Of a DNA stretch of 64,000 nucleotides, positions 24,474 through 39,300 are shown piece by piece. The notes under the pieces were generated by a model. The model worked only from the letters and a program-made list of their open reading frames with translations, was not told the origin of the DNA and searched no databases. Source of the DNA: Cyclina sinensis (lineage: Eukaryota; Mollusca; Bivalvia; Venerida; Veneridae). A program made the translations under genes and the position numbers. The DNA lies in NCBI GenBank assembly GCA_012932295.1, contig JAAONU010000006.1, positions 30,034,882-30,098,881 on the forward strand, given 5' to 3'. Every line of letters begins with the position of its first letter. Within the stretch, counting starts at the first letter, position 1.

Positions 24474-24524
<51 letters not shown>

Positions 24525-27500
24525 TCATTTTGTGTTTATGTGTTTAGTTCTACAGTATCGTGACTGTCTGACTAATTTATGTCAGCCTAGTAAGCTTTAC
24601 ATTACGTACACCGACCATATGTACTCTCTTCTGCCAAAAATAAATCTTAGATTCCTTCTCGCAAGAAAATTTACACCAAATCTTCGGTAAAACAATATAA
24701 AAATATTTTATAGTCAGACGCATAAAAGTTCTAATATCTCCCCTGCAAAGTCATTCTTTCTCGAATTTTATGCGACATCAAACTGGGAGTAAAGTTGTTA
24801 TGACGGCGCAAGGCAAATTATTAAACTATAAATCAATCAAATCTCCGGGGAACTTCATTGTGAAGGAATTACTCGCAGAAAACAGCGGAACAATGTTCTT
24901 CATTATGCGCTGGTTATGCCTGTCAACATATCGTCAAGTTTCAATAAGCTACTTCCATACTAGGAGGGAATACAGACCACAAAATGAATAACATAACAGT
25001 GGGTTTTACGGCATCGCCCTGGAAACATATATCAGGCGAGCAAGACTGTTATTAAAGCCATAACTCAGCGATTTCATTCAGAATTCTTGAAGATCTAGAT
25101 ATTTTTTGTGAGATTTTTTTAATAAGTAACTATGGTAGAAAAAAATGTAAAAGCCTTGTATTTGATGTGTTTATACGTGATCTGGTACTAACAAGGGCAT
25201 GTATAACGAACACAAAGTTTTGCCAGTGGCAAGTTAAATGACAGCCTTAACACGTTTTTATATTACTCATGTATGAATATTGTATGCAAGGACTATGTAA
25301 TGTATCATGTCAACGCTTCCTTACAGCTGGATCCTAAAATGTACTGAGCGAAAGATGAACGGGGAACCAGCAATAAAAATAGAAGGAGGAAAAACAAAAG
25401 ACTCTGAATTTTACAACTTCATTTCTAGAGAAAGGTAATTAAACTGGCTTTGAGATCTGGTTCCGTCGAAATTGAATGTTTGATCGAAGTCAAATGCTTA
25501 ATAACACGTTCTTGTTTTCAACGATTTTCTACGAAGGTCTGTTATTCCTTGATACTTGATATCCGCGTAAGCCATTCCTATTAATAATGTCGTCTGAAGT
25601 TGGATTCTCGTCCTGATATTGCGAGATATTTGCTGAGGCTCAGGTGGTATATTAAAACTATAAAATTTAAATAATTCAAGAACACAGTTTGATTAATGTT
25701 TAAGATATGTGAAAGTGAAAATACATTGGAAAAGGAGGAATTGTGTTTTTGTCTGGTATCAATAGCAACAGAGATATGGAAGGGGATATCCGTCTGTATA
25801 TCCATACTGCTAAAATGACAATTAAACCTAGACTTATTGTATTTGTAAAACAATAAAAAAAACCTTTCATATGCCTTTGTGTTATCAAGTTTGTACATTT
25901 CGTAAATTAACAATGCTGGAACTCAGCTGCAATGTTAGTATTTATTATTTTTTATGCCCACATGATAACTATAACATTTTTTAAGTTTTCACTGACTTAT
26001 GTAATTAACCTTAATCGAATTTTCTTACTGAAACATTTAGTAAGAACGTTCTGAATTATATATCTAACATTACATTAAAATAAAACTAGGCATTGTACAC
26101 TGAAACAAAAACCGGGAACCAAATTAAATCTCAGCATTATGTCAACAGGCCGAAGTAAAGATGTTTAGAAACCGTTTATAAAGGCGCGGGTGTGGAAAAT
26201 GGGTAGTTGGGGGGGGGGTTTCAATAAACCTTACATTTACAGTCAATATTAGTTGTGTTTACGTAAACTTATACAATACCCACTGTATGCTGAGTTAATT
26301 CTTATCTTAAGCTTGATACAGAGATACAGTCCTGTTTCAAAATGTCACTGTGATTTTACTTTTGATTATTTTATTATTTTCCGTTTACGTCAATGAGTAT
26401 TAAATAGCAAAACACTGAAAGGAACCTGAACGGTAATTTAATGAAGTTATCAAAATAATCCTTTTTTTACCAGTCCGTTCCGGATGTAACATATTTCAAG
26501 GACGACATATATAGAATTACTAATACATTTTTTACGCCTGATTTTAAGAATTTATTATTCCTAACATTAAACACTCAAACTAAACTGGAGTAAAGAAAAT
26601 AGCTGCATCTGTAACATTAAGCCATGGCTACTAACTATCGTAAACACTGCCCCATGGCTATTGACAATAGTATACACTGCCCAATGGCTACTGACTATAG
26701 TAAACACTAACCCATTACTATCAACAATAGTAAACACTGCCCCATAGCTACTGACTATAGTGAACACTGCCCTATAACTACTGACTATATTAAACACTGC
26801 CCTATAACTACTGACTATAATAAACACTTCCCTGTGACTACATATTAGGGTAAACACTGCTAAATGATTACTGACTATGGAAACACTGTCCATGACTATA
26901 TACTATAGCAAACGCTGCCCCATGACTACTGACTGTAGTAGCCCCGTTGCTATTGATTTTAGTAGCCACAGTCCAGTTTCTATTGCCTAAAGTGAATAAT
27001 TGACTATCATTCTTGTTGGCTGAAACTATAACAATTTGCTATGGCTCGAAATTTCTTGAGGTCACATAAAACAACGAAAATGGCTCTTTTCAGAACAAAA
27101 AAGTTATACTTCTAATCAGTTAAAGTAAATTTAAATTCTTTTGATTGCGACTGACTTGAGTATGAACACCAAAACTCTTTTGAATAAAAAATAAACAACT
27201 TTTTTAAGTCTGGAAACCATTGGCTTTCTTTTTGTTGTACTTTTGATAAGCATTTAGTATCCAAACAATCTTATTGTCAAAGAAAGACACAAGGCATTTG
27301 GTGTAGTTAGTTGGCAAACTATATTTGAAATGTCCTACATAGACTTTTACCATTTAATGCTCTTCTTCCTCCAAAAATAAATATCATTACTCGAAGTGAC
27401 ACCAAACGACAATCAAGAGTCGCCATTACAGTCCCGGGGTGAATGTGAAGCGGTTTCGCAGTAAATTATTTGCTTATCTCTGATTGGTCTAATAAATCAG

Positions 27501-30500
27501 CATTTTATTTCCCATACTTGGATTTTGAAGTCATTTATGTACACATGTTTTAGTATTTATCGATAACGTATTCTTTGTAAGGAAAAACATCAAAGATTGA
27601 ATCTTGTTTACGTTTGAATGCTCTATTACGATTTAGTGTCTTGAATTTGTCAACGAAAAGACAGAATACTTAAAAACTGATAGAAATAGACAAACTACAA
27701 AGATTAAAGGATGTTCGGGTGTTGTTGACAAGGCAAGAAATATGGGTAAAAGTGACAGAAAATGCCAAATGTTGATAACAGTTAAAAGCATAGGAAGGTT
27801 GTATTTTCTACTTTGTTAGGAGTGCTCTTTTGTACATGGTTTTGATCTTACAATTACAAGCAGATTGGACGGTTTGACCTTGACCTTTCCTACCCAAACA
27901 TAACTGGTGACAAAATTGTTAGTATTAACGGAAATGCGCCTTATTTAACATTGGATGCCTTGAAGGCAATACAGCTGTAACATTACAAAAGAAAGGAATT
28001 CTAAATAATAAAAATTGAAATAATTTAACAGTACAGGCAATTCTGAAGACGTCAGATAAAGCTTGTTTAATCGACGTAGAATTCAGAATTCTTAGATTAA
28101 AAAAAAATGTTGATTTCATCTAGCTTCAGATTCAACGTGTATTGTGTTTTTGTTCTGACTTTTTTAATTTGATTCCTGCTTTTTCATCCAAATGAACAGC
28201 TCAAAAAGTTAAAACTTTACTATTTTACTTCACACAGAAATGTAAGTTTAAATTTCTATATATTTCTATTAGATCATTTAAAATGTGTTTAGATATGACA
28301 TCATGAAGTATCTCAAAATGTAACAGAAATATCAAGAAGTGATAACCTAAATAAAATAATGCGATATAGACCTCCAACTATGATGCTACGCTCTCCAATT
28401 TTTGGAGTTTACGCCGTTGATGTTTTTTCCTTTCCATTTTTTTTTTTTTTTTTAGAAAATGGTTGGGTCTACATTTCGTCGTTCCAGTCATAAATATCGA
28501 GGGGTGGATGCAAATAAGTTCTAAGCGCTACAAAATGGAGAGGAGATAGCATTTTTCTGCATGCGCCCTTCGATATACAAATTTACTTAATAACTCATAT
28601 TTTCCAATGTAGCTGATAGCCTCTAAACAGATACATGTTGAATACACGTAAGATCTGCGGTTGAAAGAAAAGGAAATGATGATAAATAAGGCATTCTTTT
28701 GATGTCATGTTGGTCGGCTACCACGTCCGTCACTTTATCATTCGGTAAACAGGTCCGTTATCTTCATATTGAGACCAAAAGTGAGACATTCCGAAACAAC
28801 CAGGTCTGTTGTATTCATACGCACTTTATTAAATGTCATTTTATTATATTCGGCTTTCCTGAAAACAAATGCAAATTTTTATTACTGACTGCACGTTGTC
28901 AAATCAAACAAAACTTTGAAAAGAGAGGTTAAAGCCAGGATATCAGTAGTTTTACGGTGTCAACCTTTTTTTCCGTCCAAAAATCAATGTGGGACATTGG
29001 TGGATTATCTACCCTGAATACTCTCTAATATTACTTTGGTCCTTCCATTTGGATTCCTCTGCTTTCATCGCTATTTTCTCTTTTGGTATGGTGATAATTA
29101 AGCCTAATTATTTGCAACAATGATAGTCAGATTAAACATTTAGTTTAGCAACATGTTTTGCTAATACCATAATGTTTGTTTTTTGTTAATCCTAACTTTT
29201 TATTAAATAAATAAGTGACAGTTTTCACAGCTAAAAGTCAAGACAATCACAAAGAGAAACAAGGATAAAGTCAGAGGATTCCAACTGAAAGGACCAAAGT
29301 GCAATTTGGTCTACCTTTGATGTTATCTGAGTAAGGGAGATAATTTGTTATCAGCAATGTCCCTCATTATCTGAGACACAAAACAGCGCCAAAATCTGAA
29401 ACATTCCGTTTTAAGATTTTAATTCTTAGCTTGCTTAATGGCTCATTACAAATTGGTTCTAAAATCATTCGTTGCGGCAAAGCACACATTGTTTTTAATT
29501 ATATCAGCGAAATGATATTAAAATTAAAATCAAAGTTGTGTTTTATTTATCAAAAGTCTGCTCAAACTGATTGGTTATATATAATGAATGTAATAATGAT
29601 AACTATACGATACAAGTATAATTATCTTCATTACAAGAACAGAAAAAAGGTTTTTTATCTTTATCGCTTTATAAAACTTGGGAATTTCCTGTAAGTTCCT
29701 AAGTCTAAATTCAATGGCTGTACCTGATAAAAGGTATTGAGAACTGTAGAGATTCCCTTTTCAAGTGTTTAAAAGAAATCTTTTCAATTCAGTTATCTTA
29801 ACTGAGACATTTCAATGTGTACGATCCATACTTGTTGTGCACCAGCTTCACAATAGTAACAAGACTGTTCTCTATGCACGATATATATCTTAACTTTTCT
29901 GATTGATTTTGATCATGCAAACACCTTGTTCTTTTTTTATTTCATATTTATCATTGTGTAACACCTTGCTAGATTAAACGCATGTCTTTTGTGATAAATT
30001 TATGAAAGGGGATAATGTTATTACTAACAAACATTGATAAAAATGACTGTTAAAACATATTGTTACAGAATGAAGTGGCATTTATTTTCACAGAAGTTAT
30101 AACGCGTGACACCTTTAAATCTAACGCCATTGTTTACGGGTTTTAGATGGGATTTTCTGGGCTCAAAGATGACTTCACCCACAGTGAAGAATGCGTGAAG
30201 ACAAACACAAGACAGCGCCGTTATGACAGCTTAAACAAACAAGCAAAGACACCCCGTATAAAATAAGCAACTTGACAACCAGTATATGTAAGAAAACTAA
30301 CACACTTTTTGTCTTTCTTCAAAATCCCAACCTAGTAATATAATTGACAATTTGTCGAATATTTACCAATATCATCTTTGACATATTTGTTTGTGCTTTT
30401 AGGAACAAGACTGTATCCAAACTTCTTAATTACTTTTTTATGAAGGCTAGGTGACCTTGACCTTTTTAAGGTTATTAAAAACCAGCACATGTATATCTTA

Positions 30501-32979
30501 CTCGTCCGTGAATGTTTGGTGTGCATTCGCCTAATACATGTATTACTGAAGTGTTCCGACATATACAAATATACACAGACAGTGACGGGTGTAGAAGATG
30601 ACTGGCAGAACAATAAATATATGTATTTACTAATTATGTCAGAGATATACGTTATATTTGTATATGAAAATATTCATTCAAGGTCGAATCTGACAACTGA
30701 AAATCACAAACATTGACTGATGTTAAGCCGTGGTTTTGTCGATTAAAATATTCCCATGGTAATTTAGATATTCTTATAATCATAGGTGGAATTTTGATGC
30801 TCAAATTGTGTCAAAATAGGTGGAACAAAATACAAATTTTGGCGGTTTTTAGTTTATTACCGTAAAATTGTACTTTATGATGCGTAACTATGCTCTAAAG
30901 CACTTTGATCAGTGGGGTATCACTGCCCAAACGGTGCGGTTAATTATGGTAAGATTAGGAGATAGGTGTGTGTAATCATTCGTGGAACATTTTTTGTCAA
31001 TGACAGAAATAATTTATCTATGATTTAAATCGATTATTATTATAATTTTATTTATTTCTGACGTACCACACAGTTTGACTCTTCGAAACAATTTTTCTGC
31101 GTCTTATACTTTTTACGCTGATATTCAGCATTACAATACTGTTTACGGAATGGAACCTGGCTCCCGGAAAGGACATGAGTGAAATCAGTAGAATTGCTGG
31201 AGTAGAATCCATACCAATTCATAATGCATTAAAACGTAAAATACACGCATTTCTTTCAAAATATCAGTCGATATTTTAACATCCATCTTTCCGAAATATT
31301 TCTTTCTATTGTGTCTTGTTTGTATGCTCTTCTTGTATTCTGATTTCAGAAGATTGAAATCAAATCTCCTCTGAAAAGGTAACAAATCGATTGACAGTAA
31401 TCATTATCCAAGCGAAAGAGAGGAGGGAACGTAATAATTATTTCTGGATTATTACGTCATCGCTTTTGACCAATGATTGAAATCAGTCGTCTGACGTCAT
31501 TAGTAACATGTTGTCACGCGAGCAACAGTGAAAGACTTAATCCCTAACATCAGGAGCTTAATCACTTTCACTAACAATCAGTTTGTTTGCTTTCAATTAT
31601 TCTGCACTTATTTTTGTCGCGTAATGCCACCATGTCAATGGAAGTAAAGCGGCCATCTGTTTCTGTGGCAGGTATTCTACGGTTGTCATAGTGACACGAG
31701 AAACTATTTTTACCTGGTCAGTGATATTGGCTCGCCGATTTCAATTATGCAATAACTAAATTTCAATCATTACCAAATAACCAAGATTAATTGAGTTTTG
31801 ATTTGCGCATGCAGCGCGAGCACGTTGACATGGCTTATCATTTGTTTGAATTGATTTCTGTGAATTGAAATCATGTTTGCTTCCAATGTTTTCATATTTT
31901 TAATATTTCAAAAACAACCTTGATTCCCTTTTCAGTAAATATTCATGATAAGGGAAAGTTTAAAAGATTTGTACTCTTAAGGCCAGGAAACTTAATATGG
32001 AATCATTCGAGAGGATGATAAAAAATGGTTACTGCTCCGATTATCACAAAACCAGATAATAGTTTATTTAAGCAGTGTAAATTTGGCGGCGTTTTATATC
32101 AGAAATACATTTTCAAAGGTGATACCCTTTTTATTTTCGACAAGATGAGTAAAACAATAAACTTTTTAATGTATAGTTGGAAAGTTTTTCGATTTAGTTA
32201 GTACACAAAAAGTATTACTATCAACCTTTAGTTGGATTTCTTTATCTATGAATTACCGGTAATAGCAAAACAATAGTACAACAGTATTCATTAGTAAAGG
32301 CTGTTGACAATTAATTAATTTATATGAATTGTTAATTAATAAAATATTAACCGGCTAGCTCAGTTAATCTATCGATTTCAGTCAGAATACATAATATTAT
32401 GTCTTTCTTCAGTTTTGATTTCTTTGTCTAGGAATTACAGATAACACCCAAAAGTATTCATTCGTAAATGTAAGTTTTATTAGCATGCAATTTAAATTAA
32501 AATGGCCAAGTTTGTTAATTCTGAACTCATATTTTAATGCTTAAACTGAGAAATTGAGGAGCATGTTCTATGCAGGGTGGTGTAATTTTTTATAACTTGG
32601 CTTTCAGGGTTTTAAGGTTCCTTTGGTGACAGTTTCTCCGAACCAGTAGAGTTGTCAGATTTATTTTCCAGCTGCGTCCAACTAATAATATCACAAACTT
32701 ACCTCTAATGTGATAATTTATATTTCAGGTTCATGCATTTGTTTATTCGGAGTTGTAGAATAAATACAATATTACAAGTAGGCGAGAGCTAAATGTCAGT
32801 TAATGAGAATGCAGACATGTAAATAGAAAATTAGTACTTTTTAAAAATATATATATGTAAACAGTTTGTCATATCTCTAATATGATATAAAATACCCTAG
32901 TAATAATAATAGTATTAATAATATAATAATAATAAACACATGAAGAACAAGAAGAAAAAAATGAACTGTTTTAGTCGCG

Positions 32980-33058
<79 letters not shown>

Positions 33059-33064
33059 TATTAA

Positions 33065-33106
<42 letters not shown>

Positions 33107-36100
33107 CATCATCATCAAGTATGACGAAATCATCATCGTTCCATCACCATCATCATTGTCTCCGTAAGTTTGTGTACAGATCTACATAAAAGGAATCAAA
33201 CTTGAACTAAGAAATCAGATACATGATAACTTTGAGTGACCTAGAAACAATGAAAAGCCGAGACTTGACTTTTGACTTTTGTCTCTGTGCTTTTATCTTT
33301 GAGAAATTTTCTTTTCAAAATCAATATCTTTTCAATTTCACGCAAGGATTTAAAAATCAGAAGTCGATTTAAATCAAACAAACGTCGCAGTTAATGTGGC
33401 CATTACGCGTACTATAAACTCTACCCCATGTGAAGGAGCGCACTTCGGTTTATCCCTCTACAGACCGCTTTCTGCCCCTATAATGATACGGAGCAAATAT
33501 TCATCCGGTGTAACGCCGTAAAACACACTTACTAATTGATTTACTATGTTTTCTCTTCACTTCTTACGGAAACACGTCTTATGATATCTGCGTCACAATA
33601 ATACTTAATTGATTATCAAATTGATATATGTGAAAACTCTGCAGACGCTAGAATAAATTTAAACAATTCGAATCAAGAAGTCGAACTTGTGACGCCGACT
33701 CTGTAAAATTTGCCGGATTTTAATGCAGGCATGGATGCACAAATACAAAATGCGCATTCCCTTAACTAGTAACATGTCGTAAAAAGGTAATTCAGGCACA
33801 CGCTCACACTGTGTGTAGAACAATCAAGAACTCGAGGGAACATTGTTCCTCTCTCTCGAAAGAAAACTGCAACTATTTCTTCAAGCGTGCCTCGTTACTG
33901 TTTGATTCATGATTGAGTATTTCCTATATTGATTGCTTCTACGATTAATGTGCCTTTGAAAATGTGTTTCCATTTAAAATTTCAATACATCATTTTCTTA
34001 AATGGTATCGTCTGAACAAACTTGATCATCTACTAAACCTTGCTGAAGTATTATATCACTTATCTTTTACAATTTCTTATGTCAACAGTGAACTCAAGGT
34101 CAGTTAAAACTTAAAAAGTATCTACTCGTCGTTAAATATAATCTTCAGATGTTTAATTATATTTTTATGTTTTCAATCAAATATACTATTGAAATGGTAT
34201 ATAAAAATCCGTAATTTTGATAAGCACTATTTGTTAGACTGATTTTTGTACGACCAACAACAGACGCATGAACACATAAAACACTGCTCGTCCCACGACC
34301 AGAAATATAAAAAAGCAAACTTCTTGTATATTTGCAGCCAAAAACATTTTTAACCAGGACAAATGCCATGTCATATTTGAACACTACTTCTAAATGAGTG
34401 CAAAATTAGACTGTGAATGTCCAAAGAAATTAGGCAAATGTCCTCTTAGCTGATTTTTTTTTTCTCAAAGCGATTGGAACGATTGAAACTAAAAAGAAAA
34501 TACATACGCACACAAGAACAAATCATTTATGACTATTTTATCAAAACCCTTTCCTTACGGTCGCGTTGTAAATAATTTCCCAATACTTGAATACCATTGG
34601 TTAAGATTTATCAGTCCCGCGTGACCAAATATCGTCCAATTGTACCGATGGGGTGGAGCCGTAATGATTCTCTGTGTTCACTGATAAAATTGAATAAATA
34701 TATCGGTTGTTCAGTATCATTCGAAAAAGAAAATTTATTTGTTTATCTGTTCATACTTTTGATCAACAGACCTCAGTTTGCTAATGTAAAACTCTGTAAG
34801 AACACAATTCTGTTTCTGCATTTTATACATCCTTAAATAACGCAAAATCATTGACCAATCTGTAGTTTTAAACGTCTAAAAAATTCAGACTCGCTTTTTG
34901 CATATCTTGCGGTGAAAATCATGATACTTATAGTAACGCAACATTTGTTGTGAAATAACTTGATACATATATTATAGCTTCTATTCAGTACAGTATTATC
35001 TCTTCCCAAACAGTTGCAATCTGAAAATATCAACGGCCCCTTTTGCTCATGCGAAGGTCCCCTTGCATGCTACTGACCAGGGGATCCCTTGCTAAAGAAA
35101 ACCTTACTGCATTGAAATATACCCTTGACCATATGCTTTATTCTGCATGCTTTTGATCATTTTCTATCTCTCGGAGTTTATTTATCGTCGATATTATTTG
35201 CCCATATGGCCGACTCAGAGTCATTGTATGTTGTGGGGGAATGTGCAAGATACAGAAAGCATCCCATTCTAGAGACACCCCTGGTTCTTTTACATGCTAA
35301 GTGTATAGCACTGATACATGGGACCTAAATTTAACGTCTCATATGAAAGACAATTAATGATATTAGTGGAGGAGCGACGGATCGAACACGCGACCCATGG
35401 GTTACCAGTCTAGCACTTCAGTTCAGAGTATAACTTATCTATGTATCCCTCTACCTGCCATTACAGACCTAACATCTCCTGATTATTGTAGGGCTGCAAT
35501 AGGCAATAGTAGTTGACAGAAGGGATAACCCGTCATCATGATTTGTTTAAGTAACCACTACATATTTACTAGGTAAATATGATATGCTTGTAATATTATC
35601 AGTTAATATGCTCTCGTGAAATGTTACACGCTTATTAAACATTTTGGTATATTGGAAAATTTTGTTTACGCTATCAAAGCGGTTTATAAATAAGATAAAA
35701 TGTGTGTCTACCTATATATACTTGATGACTTGGTATATATTTACTTATATGTAATATGACATGTTAATGACAAGTGTTTATCAACCGTGGTCCGAGATTT
35801 TCTATGATATGAAACACTGACTGACAATGCTTTATTGGTCTTAATTAAGTGGACCTATGTTTGGTTTAGGAAGAAATCGAGTGAAGCCTTGTTTGTCTGG
35901 CTGGCCTTATCAGTCTATATAGACATGACTTACACGATAAGCACGTGTACATATGTCAGTTTTAACAAGATCTAGAGCGCTGACATTCATCTATGTAAAT
36001 ATCAACCCCGGTGCCATGTGATATCAAGGCACTGAAAGTCCCAGAATGGAACATAATCATCTGTAGAAATAATGAAAGATAAAGTGTCAGTATTTCATAA

Positions 36101-36314
36101 ACTGTTTGTCAAAAATAGCCTGCTTGATTTCTATTTCCCTGTAGGAAAACAAAAGATGCTGCATTGTGTTTATAAGTAAGATAAATACAAGTTTTCATGT
36201 TTTAGTTCTCAATAATAAAATTTTAACACTTAAACGATAAAAAATATGGACAACTTTGTATCTGGTGTTTTCATGTTCTAAAACATCGTGATACAGTAAA
36301 GTATTATATATGTT

Positions 36315-36348
<34 letters not shown>

Positions 36349-39300
36349 CTGCTATTTTTACCGTTGTTGTTCAGTTTCTTAAGTTATTAATATTTTCATT
36401 CATTTTTGTTGATCTTAATGTTGTCATATCGCTGTGTTGTTGTGTTTTTCTTTATATCACTCAAACGTTTTTTTTTTTTTTGTTATTTCAAATAATACAA
36501 GCGAAGATCTGTATGTACTGATTTTGATAGAATATCATTTGCAAAACTTCACAATGATTATTTCACTATATAATACTGGAGACGTTCTGCATCAGTTACA
36601 CTTCCTAAGTATAACCTTCTGTATATATCTAATAGCAGTATCTGACTAGCAGAGATAGAGATTCACTCTGCTTAATTCGCATACTAGCGCCGTCTGCAGC
36701 AATTTTCCACAAGTCCTTTATTGACTCGCTTGACAAATGAAACATTAGCCACGCAATTAAATTGTCCAGAAAATCTGGAAAGTCTAATAACGCAGAAGTT
36801 TTGTTGATGCCCGAGACAAATCAGGGTAAAATTAAAACATTATTTAAACCCTGCAAACAGTTTGTTATTAACTGTCAGACGTTTTCGTTAATATTGGAAA
36901 AAAGTCCACGAGTAAAGAGATCAGATTTTCGGAGTTTTGTTCTTAACCATTCAGCAGAAGAAATGTTTATAGACGGCAAATTTTTCTTATTCTACTTTGG
37001 TTTAGTACTATTGTTAAAATAAAAATTAATTTTGAAGATTAAGAAACGAGTTTAGCTATAAGATCGAAAAACAAATTTATTTCTAAACAAACCAAGACGG
37101 CCCTGACCAATTAACCTTTAAAAGCAGACAGGAATAGTGGACAGTAAAACTTTTTGGGGAGCGATTATTGTCGATATTTTGAAAATTATTTGTACAGAAT
37201 ACTGATTTACAAAAGAATTATTTAAGAATTTTGTTAAAATGGATATCCATGATTCATTTGTAATTCGGATGCCTAGAAATGCCAGCAAAGTCGCTAACTA
37301 AACCACATAATCTTGCCTGTCTGATTGGCTTGACATGTTCTTTGACACTGGAACATATTCTGGTTCGGTTCTTTAATCCGCTTTACTCGCTCTTTTCAGC
37401 GAATTTAAGGTCGAAACATGTGGTTCGAAGCGGGTTTATCAATTAGATTCTAATTGGAAAGCCACATCAGCGTGTAATTTTGTTATAATCCCGATCATTT
37501 AGACACCAACGAGTGTGAATTGAAATCAAAGTGGTTTATAGAGATGAAGATAAAGAACTTCAAGAAGTGTAAAAAATATGTAAACTTTGGAAGTGTAAAA
37601 TGATATTCAATAACTGCCATTAGGAGTTATCTTAGATATAAAAGAAATGAAATATTTGGAACTTTTCTCGTATGATTTAACCTCGTTTACATATGGACTG
37701 TCATATTTTAGTTTAAATAAAAATGGAAAACATCTGGTCTTTTACTTATCAAATTAACGCTAGGCACTAAAGCCTTATTTGCTCTCCGAATCTTTAAACT
37801 GTGTTCAATTTTGATATTAGCAATCCTATAATTTCGTTCGTAAAAAAAATTATAAGAATCTCTTAAATTTCTTTAATTGGAAAAGAAGAGTCGTTCAGTT
37901 TTGTAAATAAAACTGTGTCCCTAAATGTTTTTTTATCTTTATACAAAAACCCCCAAACCCATACTTGTGTTCGTTTTAACGAAAATATCCGTTTCTCAAT
38001 AAAATAAAATAAAATGACTTACTTATCATAATCCATCCTACAGTAAAGTTTTCTATCCCTGACAAAACATGAGCCAGTCAGCGGCATCTGGCACACACAG
38101 CACTGAAGGCATTGCTCATGCCAGCTCAGATCAACGACCCTCATGAGGAACCGGTCTTCAATTTGCCTACAACATCCTGCACACATCTCACGCTGTGCCG
38201 AAGGCATCCCGACTGAAAGTTGAAAACACAAGAATTAATATCAAAGTTCAAAACAAGTATCGATACCTCAACGCTGGTGCACATGAAATAAAGTCGGTAG
38301 CGCAACACACTGCTGCATATGAAATAACGTCGACAGCACTTCACTCTGGTGCACACGGAATGAAGTCGATACCGCTTCACTGTGGTTCATATCGAATAAA
38401 GTCGACACCTCATCACTCTGTAGCACATTGATCATAGTCGTCAGCACTACACTCTGGTGCACATGGATTCAAGTCGTCAGCACTACACTCTGGTGCACAT
38501 GGATTCAAGTTGTCAGCACTACAATCTGGTGCACATGGATTCAAGTTGTCAGCACTACAATCTGGTGCACATGGGTTCAAGTCGTCAGCATTACACTCTG
38601 GTGCACACGGATTCAAGTCGTCAGCACTACACTCTGGTACACATGGATTCAAGTCGTCAGCACTACACTCTGGTGCACATGGATTCAAGTCGTCAGCACT
38701 ATACTCTGGTACACATGGATTCAAGTCGTCAGCACTACACTCTGGTGCACATGGATTCAAGTTGTCAGCACTACAATCTGATGGGTTCAAGTCGTCAGCA
38801 TTACACTCTGGTGCACACGGATTCAAGTCGTCAGCATTACACTTTGGTGCACACGGATTCAAGTCGTCAGCATTACACTCTGGTGCACACGGATTAAAGT
38901 TGACAACGCTGCACTCTGGTGTACATCGACTGCACAGAGACTGATCTTTCAGTGCGATGCTGGGTATGTGCAGTGTGTTTTTATTAAAATGCATTATATA
39001 TCGTGCAATATAATTATACCATAAGTTTCGCAATATTATTGTTTCAATGGATTCAAATCACATGTATTTCATCAAGGAAATGTCGATAACATATTTTTAC
39101 AGTGAATTTTTAGGGATATAGTAAAATCTACTTTTCTTTTCATTTCTGTATACAATTTCGAGACATTTCCATTTTTAAACGTGGTATTCTTAATCCATAA
39201 GTGGATCTAAATATATTTACATTTTGTTTTTATCCCTGACGCCAATTTGACCGTTTTTTGTGAAAAAATGCAAGTCTTCTTCTTCTTCTTTCTATTTTCA

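Noticed and set aside
32915..33167. Frames with long Ile or Met runs
   Set aside because: Translated (ATC)n/(ATT)n microsatellite.
38431..38925. Regular repeats that could suggest a CRISPR-like array
   Set aside because: Units are contiguous with no unique spacers and the DNA is eukaryotic.
38428..38944. Plus-strand frames of 117-146 codons in the 36-bp array
   Set aside because: Shadows of the satellite; all frames on both strands are open for the same reason.
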